Program-made: the position numbers and the translations under genes
From: Trachythela sp. YZ-2020
Taxonomy: Eukaryota > Cnidaria > Anthozoa > Malacalcyonacea > Clavulariidae
Reading direction: 5' to 3'
Length of the DNA: 64,000 nucleotides
NCBI GenBank assembly: GCA_016169945.1
Contig: JADLSH010000184.1
Span: 496,001-560,000, forward strand
Part shown: in pieces, positions 10,505 through 22,000 of the stretch
How positions within the stretch are numbered: the first letter of the stretch is position 1
How the letters are laid out: every line of letters starts with the position of its first letter
Notes under the pieces: generated by a model
What the model was told of the DNA's origin: nothing
Databases searched by the model: none
The model's input: only the letters and a program-made list of their open reading frames with translations

Positions 10505-12975
10505 TTAATCAAACAATCCAAAGCCCATATCATCATCGCTTTCCTCTTCCTCTTCTTCCTCTTTCTTTTCCTCCTGTTTTTCGTCTTCCGCTTCACCGCC
10601 GCCATCACCAACAGATGCCGCTGGAGCAGCAGCTGCGAACGCAGATGGATCTTGCAAGTATGCCCTGAGCTGCTCAACTGCTGGGAAGGTGATTTCGGTC
10701 CCCAACGCAACCGCAAGAACATTCTGGAAATGGAAGGTGTATTTGTAAGATAATTTATTACATTGTGGATGACCATTGTTTTTGTACTATTCTGCGTGCA
10801 GTTGAAACACCAGGCGAAAAGCGCCTAATATTAAAAATATTATTGCTGGGCAATAATATTCTGTGTGTATTGGAGTGCACAGTTTGTATCTAACAATTGA
10901 TTGGCCAGACTTATTCTATAGACAGATCGTCTGTTGACTTTCTAAGGCATTTGTTTCTAAATTCCCTCAGTTCCATATTGAAGTGACTTGCTAGCAGGGC
11001 TAACTGAAAACTGTTTTGATTACCTGCAAAAAAAGCTAAATGTACATCCATGTTTATCCAAATGAACTAAAATCTTATGAGTCAAATGAATATCTCTCAC
11101 CTTAAATCCATTCACAATGGAGTGAGGTACTGCAGCAACAGTTGGATAACCAATTGCCAAGGACACAGAGGCAACATTAGTGACACCCTGAAAGTTCACA
11201 AGAAAGCTTTAGACAAGACTTCTACTGTATGGCAACATTTTGTGGCTTGTGATTGCCATTAAAATATCTTGGTGAAAAAGATTTCTTTACCTGTATGAAT
11301 TTGGACAAAACATCCTCTTCAGTAATGTCCAAAACATCAGGAGAGAAGACACTCCCAGCTTCGTATACTATAGAAAACAGAGTACGAATTAGCGGCTCGC
11401 ACTTCGCGAAGCGTTTCTTAGATTTTGCAAAGTAAAATTCATATGGAGATGGAAATGCGAAGCAAGTTGAAGGAATTACTGTAACATGCTCTTCTGCCTT
11501 ATAGTTTTGCACACTTATTTACTAAATTTATTGTTCAAACTCAAGAAATTCAACATAATTTTGCTTCGTATTTGTTCCTAAATTCATTTTTCTACTAAAA
11601 GAAAGTGAAAATGAAAAATGGCCGCCATTTTGTCAGCATTGGCACTTTATAAAATCGAAGAGTTCCTTGAAATGTCCTTAAAATGTTCATGAAAAATATT
11701 TGCGAATCGATTTTTCCTCCATAATTCGTACCCTGGAAAAGCATAGACAATACATATATTTTAAATATTTTCCAAGGGTGCATCACAGTCACCCATAGAA
11801 AGTGAATGATAAACTGGGGAGGATATAATTGCATTTGCCTAAAGAAACTTGAAGGACTGTGTGCAGGTCATGCAGTATAAAACTCGCTGTAAAAAGGGAT
11901 TTAACAGGGAGTAAACAAGGCTTATTTGCTGTACTTTTTTGTACTGTACGGAATGCGAGATAGGAGCAGTCATACTATCAATTCTTATCAATTTACCCTG
12001 TTCAATGTGCAAGCCATATGAGAATGGATAGATTTTCAACATCTGAAGTAATGTCGCTTCAGAAGCACCAACTTTCTCATCTTTACGGATCAAATGGACA
12101 TCACTCTAAAGTTAACATAATTATGATTTCATTAAGTAAAGTATAATTAACTCAATAAAGCTGTAATTAGACTAAATGTGCTCTGTTAGTTTACTCTGTA
12201 ATTAGACTCTGCAATTAACCTTGCCTTACCAAGATTTCAATTGTTCCTCTTGTAATCTTGGTGGGGATGGCCAAAGCTTGAAAGAAAGACGTCTTCTCGG
12301 GTCCCAGGCCAGTGTTAATAGGAGCCACTTTGACATCAATAGGAGCAATGGCACCGGCCTTGGCAGGAGCCTCCACCTTGTTTTCTCGAATGACCTCACG
12401 AACTTCATTCAGGTCTTCTTTGGTGAACACAAAACCAACATTTCCTTTGATGTGAGGAATAAGCCTGAACAAATGTCATGTAAATTTGTATTATTAACCA
12501 GTTCTATCTAAAGGGAAAATTATCCAAACAACCCTGGAGTCATTTTCCTCTTACTTTTCAAGCTGTGGGTTGTTCTCGAGATGTCCTCGGATTGCCTTTC
12601 GCATCATGGTGTTCTTTCCCATCAACAGTTCACCTTTGCCACGTAATGAGATACGGATCTGTTGCATTTGTTTTGATCCGACATTGTCTGCACCAACAAT
12701 GAATACTTTGGGGTACTCATCAAGATATTGCTAACAATGGAATATCATTACAATGATTAGTTTTAGTAATACTTATTATAATTATTATGGTATTAAATAC
12801 TATGTTTGACCTGACCATTTTATTATTATACAAAATGTCACAACAGTGGCCCTATCAGTTATTAGGAGTGTTCTTAAAATGGGTTAAATTGTTAAATGTG
12901 ATATGGTACATTTTCACTTACTATAATTTTGGTAAAATAGTTTGACTTCCATGTCGTCTTATCTTCCCTCACCAT
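10505..12975 (-). CDS. RPLP0: 60S acidic ribosomal protein P0 (uL10)
   Basis: Seven coding exons: 12922-12975, 12555-12730, 12230-12464, 11997-12105, 11291-11367, 11101-11187, 10505-10723. They join in frame to 318 aa, close to the 317 aa of the human protein. The start [14 protein letters not shown], then [52 protein letters not shown] and [14 protein letters not shown], follow the family throughout. The C-terminus is the acidic stalk tail ending [13 protein letters not shown], which P1/P2 proteins share and which recruits translational GTPases in the ribosomal stalk. The Ala-rich hinge is shortened and followed by a Glu/Lys-rich run. P0 anchors the P1/P2 dimers on the large subunit. A strong acceptor-like TTTTGCAG ends at 13019, 43 bp before the ATG, so a non-coding first exon is likely (inference). 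Confidence 0.98.
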
Positions 12976-13559
12976 TTTGAATCAGTAAAGGATTGCGTTG
13001 AAAACGTTTAAAGAATTACTGCAAAACAAAGTTGTGTACTTAAGGTTTGATGTGGACAATTGCAATGTTCAACACCTTGAGAAAAATGTCCTGGGAACTT
13101 GGGTCGATTTATACTGACAAGACAGATCTGTCAATGAATATAAACACAAAATGAACTATCCAGACAAATTAAGAAGAACACTACCAGACCTGCCAACCCC
13201 TGTGTGGCAGAAATCGCGAGTTGCAGTTTAAAAAGTCATGAGATTGACTGAAAAATCGTGAGATTTGGAAATTTTCAAGCTTGTAATATTATTATGGCCC
13301 TTTATGGGTGAAAATTGGTGCCAAATACGCTCCACAGCGCACCTAAACAAAATGACAGAGGATTCTGCAGTTTGGGCAGACACCCTTTGCACCTATAGCT
13401 GGTGGTTAATGGCAGCCACATATTTTGCTTTTAGCTTCGAGAATGTAACAAAAACATGGACAAAAGGAATATTTCACTATATATGAATGGAATATTTTAC
13501 TAACTATGCACAAAAGTTTGTCTTGACAGATGATCCATCTGTTTGCCACGTTTATGTAT

Positions 13560-14022
13560 CAGTCAAATCCAAGCTTTAGTAGTGGTATCACCCACCACTA
13601 CCGCCCGGTCAGCGTGGGACATTTGACACTTTGGCTCCTCCCTGGAGTGGGGGGTTTCAAAGCTAATGTTTGCCCAAGGGTGGGGCATTAGACAATTTTC
13701 TATTTTGAAACTTAAAACCATTGGGCCAAATGTGAAGACTTTTGCTACAATATTTCACATTATTTTGCTCCTAACAAGGCATGGTTTGTTCATATGGACA
13801 CAATGCCAATTTGATATAGTTTTTAACATACAGTACATGTGTACAAAATTATTAGTATTTGTTATGTAGTTGTTTTGCCTTGTACCAACATTAAAGTGTT
13901 TGTTTTGTAATAAATGGGGAATTTACCACTGATTAGCACCATTTTTACAATATTTGTCAAATTCCTCGGGGTTGGCCCGGGGAGGTGGGGGGGCGGGGGA
14001 TGGTCACGCTTGGATTTGACTG
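13560..14022. mobile_element. DNA element with CAGTCAAATCCAAGC inverted ends
   Basis: CAGTCAAATCCAAGC at 13560-13574 is exactly mirrored by GCTTGGATTTGACTG at 14008-14022. It is 463 bp with G-rich subterminal sequence on both sides and no transposase frame, so it is probably a non-autonomous element. Confidence 0.75.
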
Positions 14023-15869
14023 ATGCATATGCACAGAAGAAATAAGAAACACTATTTTCCTTGCCCAAGTTCGTACAGACAAATCATTCAAATCTGGTAA
14101 AAATCTGACCAATTTCTTGTTACATTTTGGCATTTTTAATATCTGTATTACCAAATATGTTTAATATTAAGTTAGATTAACTCAAACTGACATTCATACA
14201 TTCAGGTAATCTAAATTCTAAACAATCTCAACATACAATTTTCAAATGCAATTTGTAACTAATCTACTCATGTAAATGGATCGATCACTCGATTCTATTC
14301 AAGCATTATATCTATATATTCAAACTAGACCACAAAGTATTTATTCTAAACACAAATTGAACATTTAAAACCATTTTTTTCATGAATTCTCAAACCAATC
14401 CTTACCTAAAGACAACGTGGAACGAAGGGAATTTTTTTACCATCCATAATGCAATACGATCTCGCTCATTAGGACCCAGGCTTCACTTCGCTGCTCGGTC
14501 ACCAAAACCGAGCTCGCGTCAAGTATATGTCCAAAGCACAAAGCTCGAGGAATTATGCGATTTTTTAACACTTGTTTCCTGGAAGAACTTAATATCCAAA
14601 TGATACCCAAGCCAAACTACTGGATAGCTCTTCCACTTCTAGACTGTTCTCCCTACAGGCCCAGTAAGGGTCCAGTGTTACTACGGAAATAACTGAAGAA
14701 TACCAAGGAGAAAACCTAGGGTTGTTTGATAGATTGAGAATGGAAGCACTCTTTCAGTCTTTTTCAAACAACTGCATATTACAGGAGGCGAAAGGCACGT
14801 GCATTAACCAAGAGAAAATAAGCGAGAAAAAAGAAACAGGGCATATTTAATAGCGCTTAGTTCAAGCATCTTTTATGAGAAAGATAACAAACCCCTTCAA
14901 AAAATTTTTGTTGAAAGTTTTTTCTTCCAAAATGATTAACTATAGATAATTTTTGTTTAAGAAAAAAGATTTGACCTAGGCTAGACTGGCTATATTTGTG
15001 AAAAATAAATTTGCCATAATTAATAACTATAAGCTTATTGCGTTGCAATTATAAGTTTCTTCCAGAAAAGCCCAAATTAATTGTTTTATAGCTTCGAACA
15101 ATTGCCAGTAATCGAGCAATATATTTGATCCTATTTCACCAATTAAACTACGGAAAAACATGCGAAAAAATTACATTTTCAGTCTGTTTACATAAATTAT
15201 TGATTCCGCAATAATCGCAGGCTGTTTGTGCACATTTTAATAAAATAGAAAGTCGTTAAGAAGTGTCGAAAGTAATCTTTAGAACAAATTAAACTGATTA
15301 GGAGGACTAGAATGCGCCAATATTTCACACTGGCATATAAGTATACGATGTATAAAAATAATAACATAATCAGCTAAATCGGTTTATGGCCGCGCCGTTG
15401 TCACCGATTCACATTTTGGGATGACTCAAATGCCCAGTTACCACTGTTTTTATAATGTAATCATAGAATGTAAACAAGGATTAATTTATGCGAATGAATT
15501 TGGTGGCAACTTGTGGCACTGGCATAAACATGCGTTAGCCGATATTTAGTAACACATTTTTGTTTTTAATAAATATAATAAACAAAACTATCTTTCAATC
15601 TTTTTTCTTTTCTCAGAAATGTAATAAATTTAGCGATGCCAAATGCGTGTTCCAAAAAATCTGATTTTCCGGTTATTATGATTGGTTATTTGGATAGTGC
15701 TCTCTGATTGGTCAAACTGTAATTCCCATTGAGTAAAAAACATACACCATGTGTGAAATCAGATTTAGTAAATACGAAATGTGTGAAATCAGATTTAGCA
15801 AATAGGGTTCGAATCAGACCATCCCCTAGACGCATTGACGCGTTCCACTCGTTCCTTAAGGTCATGTCA

Positions 15870-18032
15870 TGCTGCGACTTGCAACGCAATTTCTGCACAG
15901 AGCCATGTTATGTAGAAATGTACGCACAGAAAAATAGCTAGTGAACATGGCCTGCGTTTCACTTCAGCGATATTATCAATCTCATTTCTTTGTTAACGTT
16001 GCCTCAACCTCGGCAACTAGTTTCAGAATGCCAAGTCAAACGCAAGCGAAATAAACTTGTACACTTGATCTTAGCCACAAGGCCGATTTGTCCAAGTTCA
16101 ACCGTGGTGATTCACTCAAGACAAAGAATTCAATTATAGTTTTCTGGGAACTAATTACATTGATGCCTTATATACGAAAGGTCAATACGGGTAAACCCAT
16201 CGGCTTTTGTTAAGTACATTATAGCAATCTCGGTTTCTTTGTCGCATCCACCGCAAACGAACTTATTAAAACTTTGAGGGATTTGTATTATCATTGACGC
16301 AAACTTAAAGCCATAAAAGAATAGTTAGTTTTAAAAAACAAATAGATTATTCTCCCATGGAAACCATGGCTTATAGCTTATATCAGACCGCTGATAATAC
16401 AAATATCCCCGCGGCAATTTTCCACATAATACAAATACAGTCATTGCCATGTCGACGCAATTTCGGACACAGAGCGATGCGGTTACAGTAGGTTAAAAGT
16501 ATATTCGCAAATAAATTTTGAGCATGAATCTCGTTTTATCTTGCCGATATTTTTCTTGCTATAAACATGCCCAGAAAGCAACAAATAATTGAATGACTAG
16601 AATGAGAATGATAATATTGGTGGAGTGAAACGCGGACGGACCATGTTCACAGCGTACATTTCTACATAACAGTGATAACACATGACTCTGTACTGCAGAA
16701 ATTGCGTTGCAAGTTAATTGCAGCAAAAATGGTCTCGTGAAACATGGCAAAAGCCTAAATGTAAGGGACTTATCATAGCTTAATAATCACGAGCCTTAAC
16801 GAGAATAAAATTCAACCATAATTAGCCAATATTGTGGTGTGTTTGTTTTTGTAATGAGAGGTTTGAAATTGCCGCTGTGAAAATTAGCGGTCTTCATCGG
16901 GGGGCTGTGGTTTGCAAATGATATAGAAATTCGCAAAGGTTGCAAACAATACTAGTGCACGTGCATAAACTGAACATGTCCTGTTTTCTGAACAAGGTCA
17001 TTATATAAAGGCTATGTTACAAGGGGCAATTCTTGCTGGAACTCGCAACGCAATTTCTATACGCCGAGCCATGTTATGTAGAAATGTACGCACAGAAAAA
17101 CAGTGAACATGACCCGCGTTTTCAATCCATCGATATTATCATTCTCATTCATTTCTTTGTTGCTGCCTGGGCATGGAAACATTTATCATTATTTGCGATC
17201 TCCCATATGCATAAGTGTCAATACATTTGACGTGGACCACCATGTGTTATTATAGCACAATGGGGAACACTGACAGTGGAGTTATATACGGTCAACAAAA
17301 TTGATGTAACTTGCAACAAAACTGATTTCAATGCATGTTAGTGAATGTTTACAAATGTTATCTCATTTGTTCCTCGTATAAACCGCGTCACGAAGGCACC
17401 GTCAAATTTCTAAAGATCAAACAAGATTAACTGCTGTTTGTGCCCTTTATATATCATCAACATACGTCTATTCTATCTAAAACCATTCAATACTTGATGG
17501 GGCGTGTTATTGCTATGATTATTTGTATTCAATATTAGTATTGAAATATTTGTTCAAATATTTCTTGTCAAATTGTCTTTTATACAACGCGCCGTGCTGG
17601 CGTCTTGGATTATATTACAAATACAAACTACATTGTCTTAAGGTATACAAATCCACTCATTTGTTTGCAATTCCCAATTATAAGTTAAAATTATTGCATA
17701 CTGCTTTTTCATTGCTAAGGAGGAACCTTTTTATACCGAAAAGATAACATACCACGTTACCAAAACGTTTTCCCAATTCGAAAAGTTTAGACTATGTTAC
17801 ATCAGGCAATTTTTGCTGCAAATTGCAACCGCAACTTCTGGCACAGAGTCATGTTATTTAACACGTATTCACAATAAAATTGAGACGTAACATACCATAA
17901 AGGCATGACAAAGTGACAAGCAGTCCATGCTCGTTGATTTTCTGTCAATACCTTTTCACATATAACATCGGTCTGCCTCAATATGTTCGAAATTGCGTTG
18001 CAAATTTGTAGAAAAAATTGCCTCATGTAAAA
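15870..18032. mobile_element. Several copies of a GTTACA(C)GGGCAATTTTTGCTGCA MITE family
   Basis: Copies or parts lie at about 15870-15965, 16470-16750 (inverted), 17020-17165 and 17793-18032. The last has recognisable inverted ends: GGCAATTTTTGCTGCA at the left and GAAAAAATTGCCTCATGTAA at the right. Shared internal words are GCAACGCAATTTCTGCACAG, AGCCATGTTATGTAGAAATG and ATTATCATTCTCATTCA. Another full copy is at 24058-24343. None encodes a transposase. Confidence 0.7.
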
Positions 18033-18309
18033 TGGTCTTTACATGCATTCGTATAATTTTATGTGCATAGATCACGTCAAACTTTAGTCAAATTACATAG
18101 GTGATTATTGAAAATTCTCAACGCTGATTGGTTGCGCTACCTCGGATTAATACGCGATATTCACCGAGCCTGAGGCGAATAATTGTTAAGTAATATAAAG
18201 CATTTCCTTACAATATTGATTGTGCTTAAATATTCAAATTCAGTGAAAATATAAAAACTTTCTTTCTGCTGTTTCATGCCTTGAATACATTGCTATAGTC
18301 TTGTAAGAA

Positions 18310-18490
18310 GCTTGATAACCGTATCACAGTTGTTAAGTTGTTACAACAACAATGGTATCTTGTCTGCGTATAACCAATTGCAACAAGCTTGCTGTCAACC
18401 TTGTTGCAACTTGTTGTATACATGCGGACACGATATCAGATTTGTTGCAACAACATGATAACAACCTGTTGCAAACTTGTTATACAACGA
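18310..18490. repeat. TTGTTGCAAC-rich repeat element
   Basis: Dense in ACAACAACATGATAACAAC and CTTGTTGCAACTTGTTG words. A related block with the same CAACTTGTTGACAACTTG style is at 41465-41730. Both contain ATGCGGACACG or its counterpart TGTCCGCACTG, so this is one dispersed family rather than independent low complexity. The open frame across 18389-18733 follows the repeat. Confidence 0.6.
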
Positions 18491-18674
18491 CTGACAACAA
18501 GCACGAGTGCCAAACATCCTGATACCGGCTTTTTCTTGGCTTGTAGCTATTTGTTTACAGGTCCACGACAACTTACGCGTTTACAACGCTCTAATTTTCC
18601 GCTAAGACTTACCAGCGCATGTTTGCTAGTTGCCTTAAAATGTCAATATTATACAGTTTCGCTTTCCAGCCATG

Positions 18675-18986
18675 CAGATGCAGCATCATGGGTGGAAAAA
18701 ATACTTCATTTTCTAGGACGGCAAGGGTGTTAACATGAAAACATTTTCTGTGACTAGTATTGACAGTTCAATACTGCTGATTAAAGTTTGTGTGTGAAAT
18801 GGTAGTGTTAAAATTAGGTCAAATTAGGTGGCCAATAGGTACAATGTTGAGCCACCTGAACAAGCTGGGCCAAGCCCAAGGGTACACTTTCTATCTGTTA
18901 AGCTGTACAGTTCATTTTCTTTCTGTTGACCTAACAAAGTTTCTGGGACCAATGGTCCGCTATTTTTCCACCCATATGCAGCATAA
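18675..18986. mobile_element. Possible MITE with ATGGGTGGAAAAATA ends
   Basis: CATCATGGGTGGAAAAAATA at the left and TATTTTTCCACCCATATGCA at the right form imperfect inverted ends of about 25 bp around about 260 bp of non-coding sequence. It lies close to the 3' end of the potassium channel gene. Confidence 0.5.
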
Positions 18987-19042
18987 TCTACCGCTCGTGC
19001 GAGTATAACGCGAAATATGCAAATTAAGTCTGCAATCTCCTG

Positions 19043-22000
19043 TTAAATAGACGCCCGCTTTCGGCTATACATAGTGCTGTAGGTTGTGAACGTAATTTCG
19101 TCTTCAAAATGCCGTAGTAAATCAGAAACATAATCAACATCGGTCGCTTGTGTGGTATCATTCATGGACGCCGCGTGACAATTTTCACAATTCTCCTGCG
19201 CGCCCAGTAACAATCGTTCTTTAGGCTTCGACGTTTTATTCCTAATCTCCATCATTCGCAAAACAAGCAGGTTCAAAAACGACGAAGCTATAGTTAGACC
19301 GATAAAGATAAAAATCATCGATAGACTTATGTAAAAAATCCCAAATCTTTCCTTGACGCTGTCCTGCAGGGCGACCATGTCTCCAAAGCCTATCGTCGTT
19401 AGCGTGACGAAGCAATAATAAAACGATTCAAAATAATTCCAGCGTTCGTAGTGGCTAAAAATCGCCGCACCAAAGCAAACGGTAATAGCTAAGCCCACTA
19501 ATCCAACTGCAGCCATACTGTTTGTGCTGATTTCTCGTTTTTTGCCCAGTCGTCGCATGAAGATTCGGTAGCTGTATCTAACTAGCGCGTTAAAACGTTC
19601 TCCGATCGATTGTAAGGCTGTGATAGCCAAAGGTATTCCAATTGTAGCATAAATCATGCAGAATATCTTTCCTCTGTGAGTCTGGGGCACCGTATGCCCA
19701 TAGCCTATGAGAAATAAAATATTTTAGTTGAATCAGAATGTACATGCAGCACTATCCTGTGGAATTTCGTGGAGTTGTTGGCAGTGGTTTGTGCATGCAT
19801 CTACCGTTCAACTCTGCGACTGCATAGGGTTAAGGTTCGTTTACACACAGCGATTTGTCGGGCCGATTTTAGGCTTTGCTGAATGTTAATGACGAATATT
19901 TTCAGTTGATGATGTCGCCAGATGACGTTTGCCACGTATTTTTCAAACATCATTAACGTGCATCTGAAATCGGCCCGACAAATCGCTGTGTGTGAACGTA
20001 CCTTTAGCAATATGCAATTGTCTGATTATAATTTTGCCTCAATTACATGTGAGAAGAGTGCTTCCATTTCAACTCTACCAAACACCTCGAGTTCTCTCGG
20101 GAACATTAAGGCCGAGGAGTGACCTTTGATGGACCTCTAGGGAGAACAGTTTAGAACTGATAGAGCTATCCAGTATAAATAAAGTTAGTTTAGGTTAGGT
20201 TTCCTCCTGTGTAGTAACACTGAGTTAGTTTAGTTTAGGTTTCCTCCTGTAGTAACACTGGAACACTAAATCAATATGGCATGGTTCTTACTGGACCTCT
20301 GGGAAGAACAGTTCAGAACTGAAAGAGTTATCTAGCACAAATAAAGTCAGTTTAATTTCTAATTTAACTCTATATATTATGAAATAAACGTGACTATACG
20401 TGATTAAATGTTAATGTTAGTTTAGTACCTGTTACTCGTTACGCAAATGATAACCATTTTCAAAAAATGCAGCCTTTTGGCATACATTTCGTATATTTAA
20501 ATTCACGTGCTACAAATTTTCGCTCAGTCTTAAATTCACGCGATTAAGTTTCGCGCGCACCCCAATTGCGATATTTTCGCTCAAGTATAGTAATTTCGCG
20601 CACCTTAAAACGGTACAAAACTACAAAATCACAATTAAATGGTGGGTTTTTCCGTCTTCAAATTACACTGGACACTCAGTAAAATTTTCACGAAAGTGCT
20701 TCTTAACATTTTCAAGCCACCTGAGCTCGAAAAGTCCGAAGAGAAAGATTGACAGGACAGTTTCATATAGAATAATTTATAATTTGCTTATCTAACTTTC
20801 AGTATATTGTCTCACTGCGGCAAACATTTACACACGAATTATTTTTCGCGCATGTTACAGCGGCAACCTTAATATCGCGAGGATTATTTTTCGCTCAGGT
20901 TTAATTTCGCGAACTTAAGGTCTGCGCGCATTCTAATACTGCGCAAATCTGAATACAAGTAAGGTAGATGATCGATTCAAAAGGCTTGAGAATTTAACTT
21001 AAAGTTTAAGCATTATCAGACGTGCATAAGTTGCATCTGTTGCATCAGACACTCATTACCATACACAAGAATGACAAATCTATAATTATGGCTATCGCAT
21101 CGAGTGGCGTGTAAAACTGAGAGGGTCATATAATGGATGCATTTGTGAGCTAAATTTCAAGCCAATTGTCAGCTATCACTTAAGATATTTTGTCAGATGT
21201 CGGTCAGAAATATACGAGCTACCGAGCTGAAATGTCAGACTAGAAAAAGTCAACCGCATTCGGATCTTCATATATAAAACTGGCATAAAACAGGCTTAAA
21301 CTCGATTTCTTCGACGTGCAATATTAAACACACTAGTTTTATTTCGTAATGATCTATATTCCTCTAGCTTTACATCGCGTCTTGCTTTCGCTTGAAAATG
21401 CAACGGCTAATAGACATCATATTAACAAGTTAAGTATTTTTACTTATAAAATGTTGATAATTTTACATATTTCGTTTATTTACATGTCATATTTTACAAT
21501 ATTCAAAATATATCGGCCATTCCAGAAATTGGGCCGCCTCTGGGCTAATAATATTCTGCTACAGTATATAAACTGCGCAAGGCTAACGGGTAACACAAGG
21601 CGTTACGCATATTATATTTTTTCACTATATTATAATTTTTGAATTTGTTTTCTGCTTCGACTGGTCGAAACAAATAATGCGTATTTGTTATATTATTGAG
21701 TTTTGAGTTTATTGAGTTTCTCACTCATTGGTGAGCAGATTTCCCAACAGGCTATTGCCCAATTGATAGGGGTTCCGAGGTACCTACGATTTTAACGTCC
21801 TTATCCGAGAAGACGCGAAAGTCTAACCATTTACTGATGCCAATGTAAAGGTAGCACTTTCTCCTCAATTATTTTAAGACCATGAGTAGAGGTCCGACCA
21901 AGGATTGAACCCGGGTCTCCCAGCTTGAAAGGCAAACTTCGGAAAGTTCAACGTTCTATAGACTATACAGCTCGAAGTACAACTGTACAAGAAAACATTT

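Larger units (their letters stand above)
12976..19042. other. 6-kb intergenic region rich in MITEs
   Basis: No gene was recognised. It holds an inverted-ended element at 13560-14022, a SINE tail at about 14600-14815 (minus), a family of MITEs between 15870 and 18032, a roughly 28-bp direct duplication (GTGTGAAATCAGATTTAG) at 15750-15810, a TTGTTGCAAC element at 18310-18490 and an inverted-ended element near 18675-18986. The remainder is AT-rich and unremarkable. Promoter elements of RPLP0 (right of 12975) are not obvious. Confidence 0.6.

Noticed and set aside
10480..10776. Arg/Lys-rich frame opposite or out of phase with the last RPLP0 exon
   Set aside because: A shadow of the acidic RPLP0 tail, which is confirmed by the MGFGLFD end.
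18389..18733. Plus-strand frame of 114 codons
   Set aside because: Begins inside the TTGTTGCAAC repeat; no protein family recognised.
21715..21945. tRNA gene suggested by GATTGAACCCGGGTCTCC
   Set aside because: A B-box-like word is present, but I could not fold a cloverleaf or find an acceptor stem; more likely a SINE fragment.
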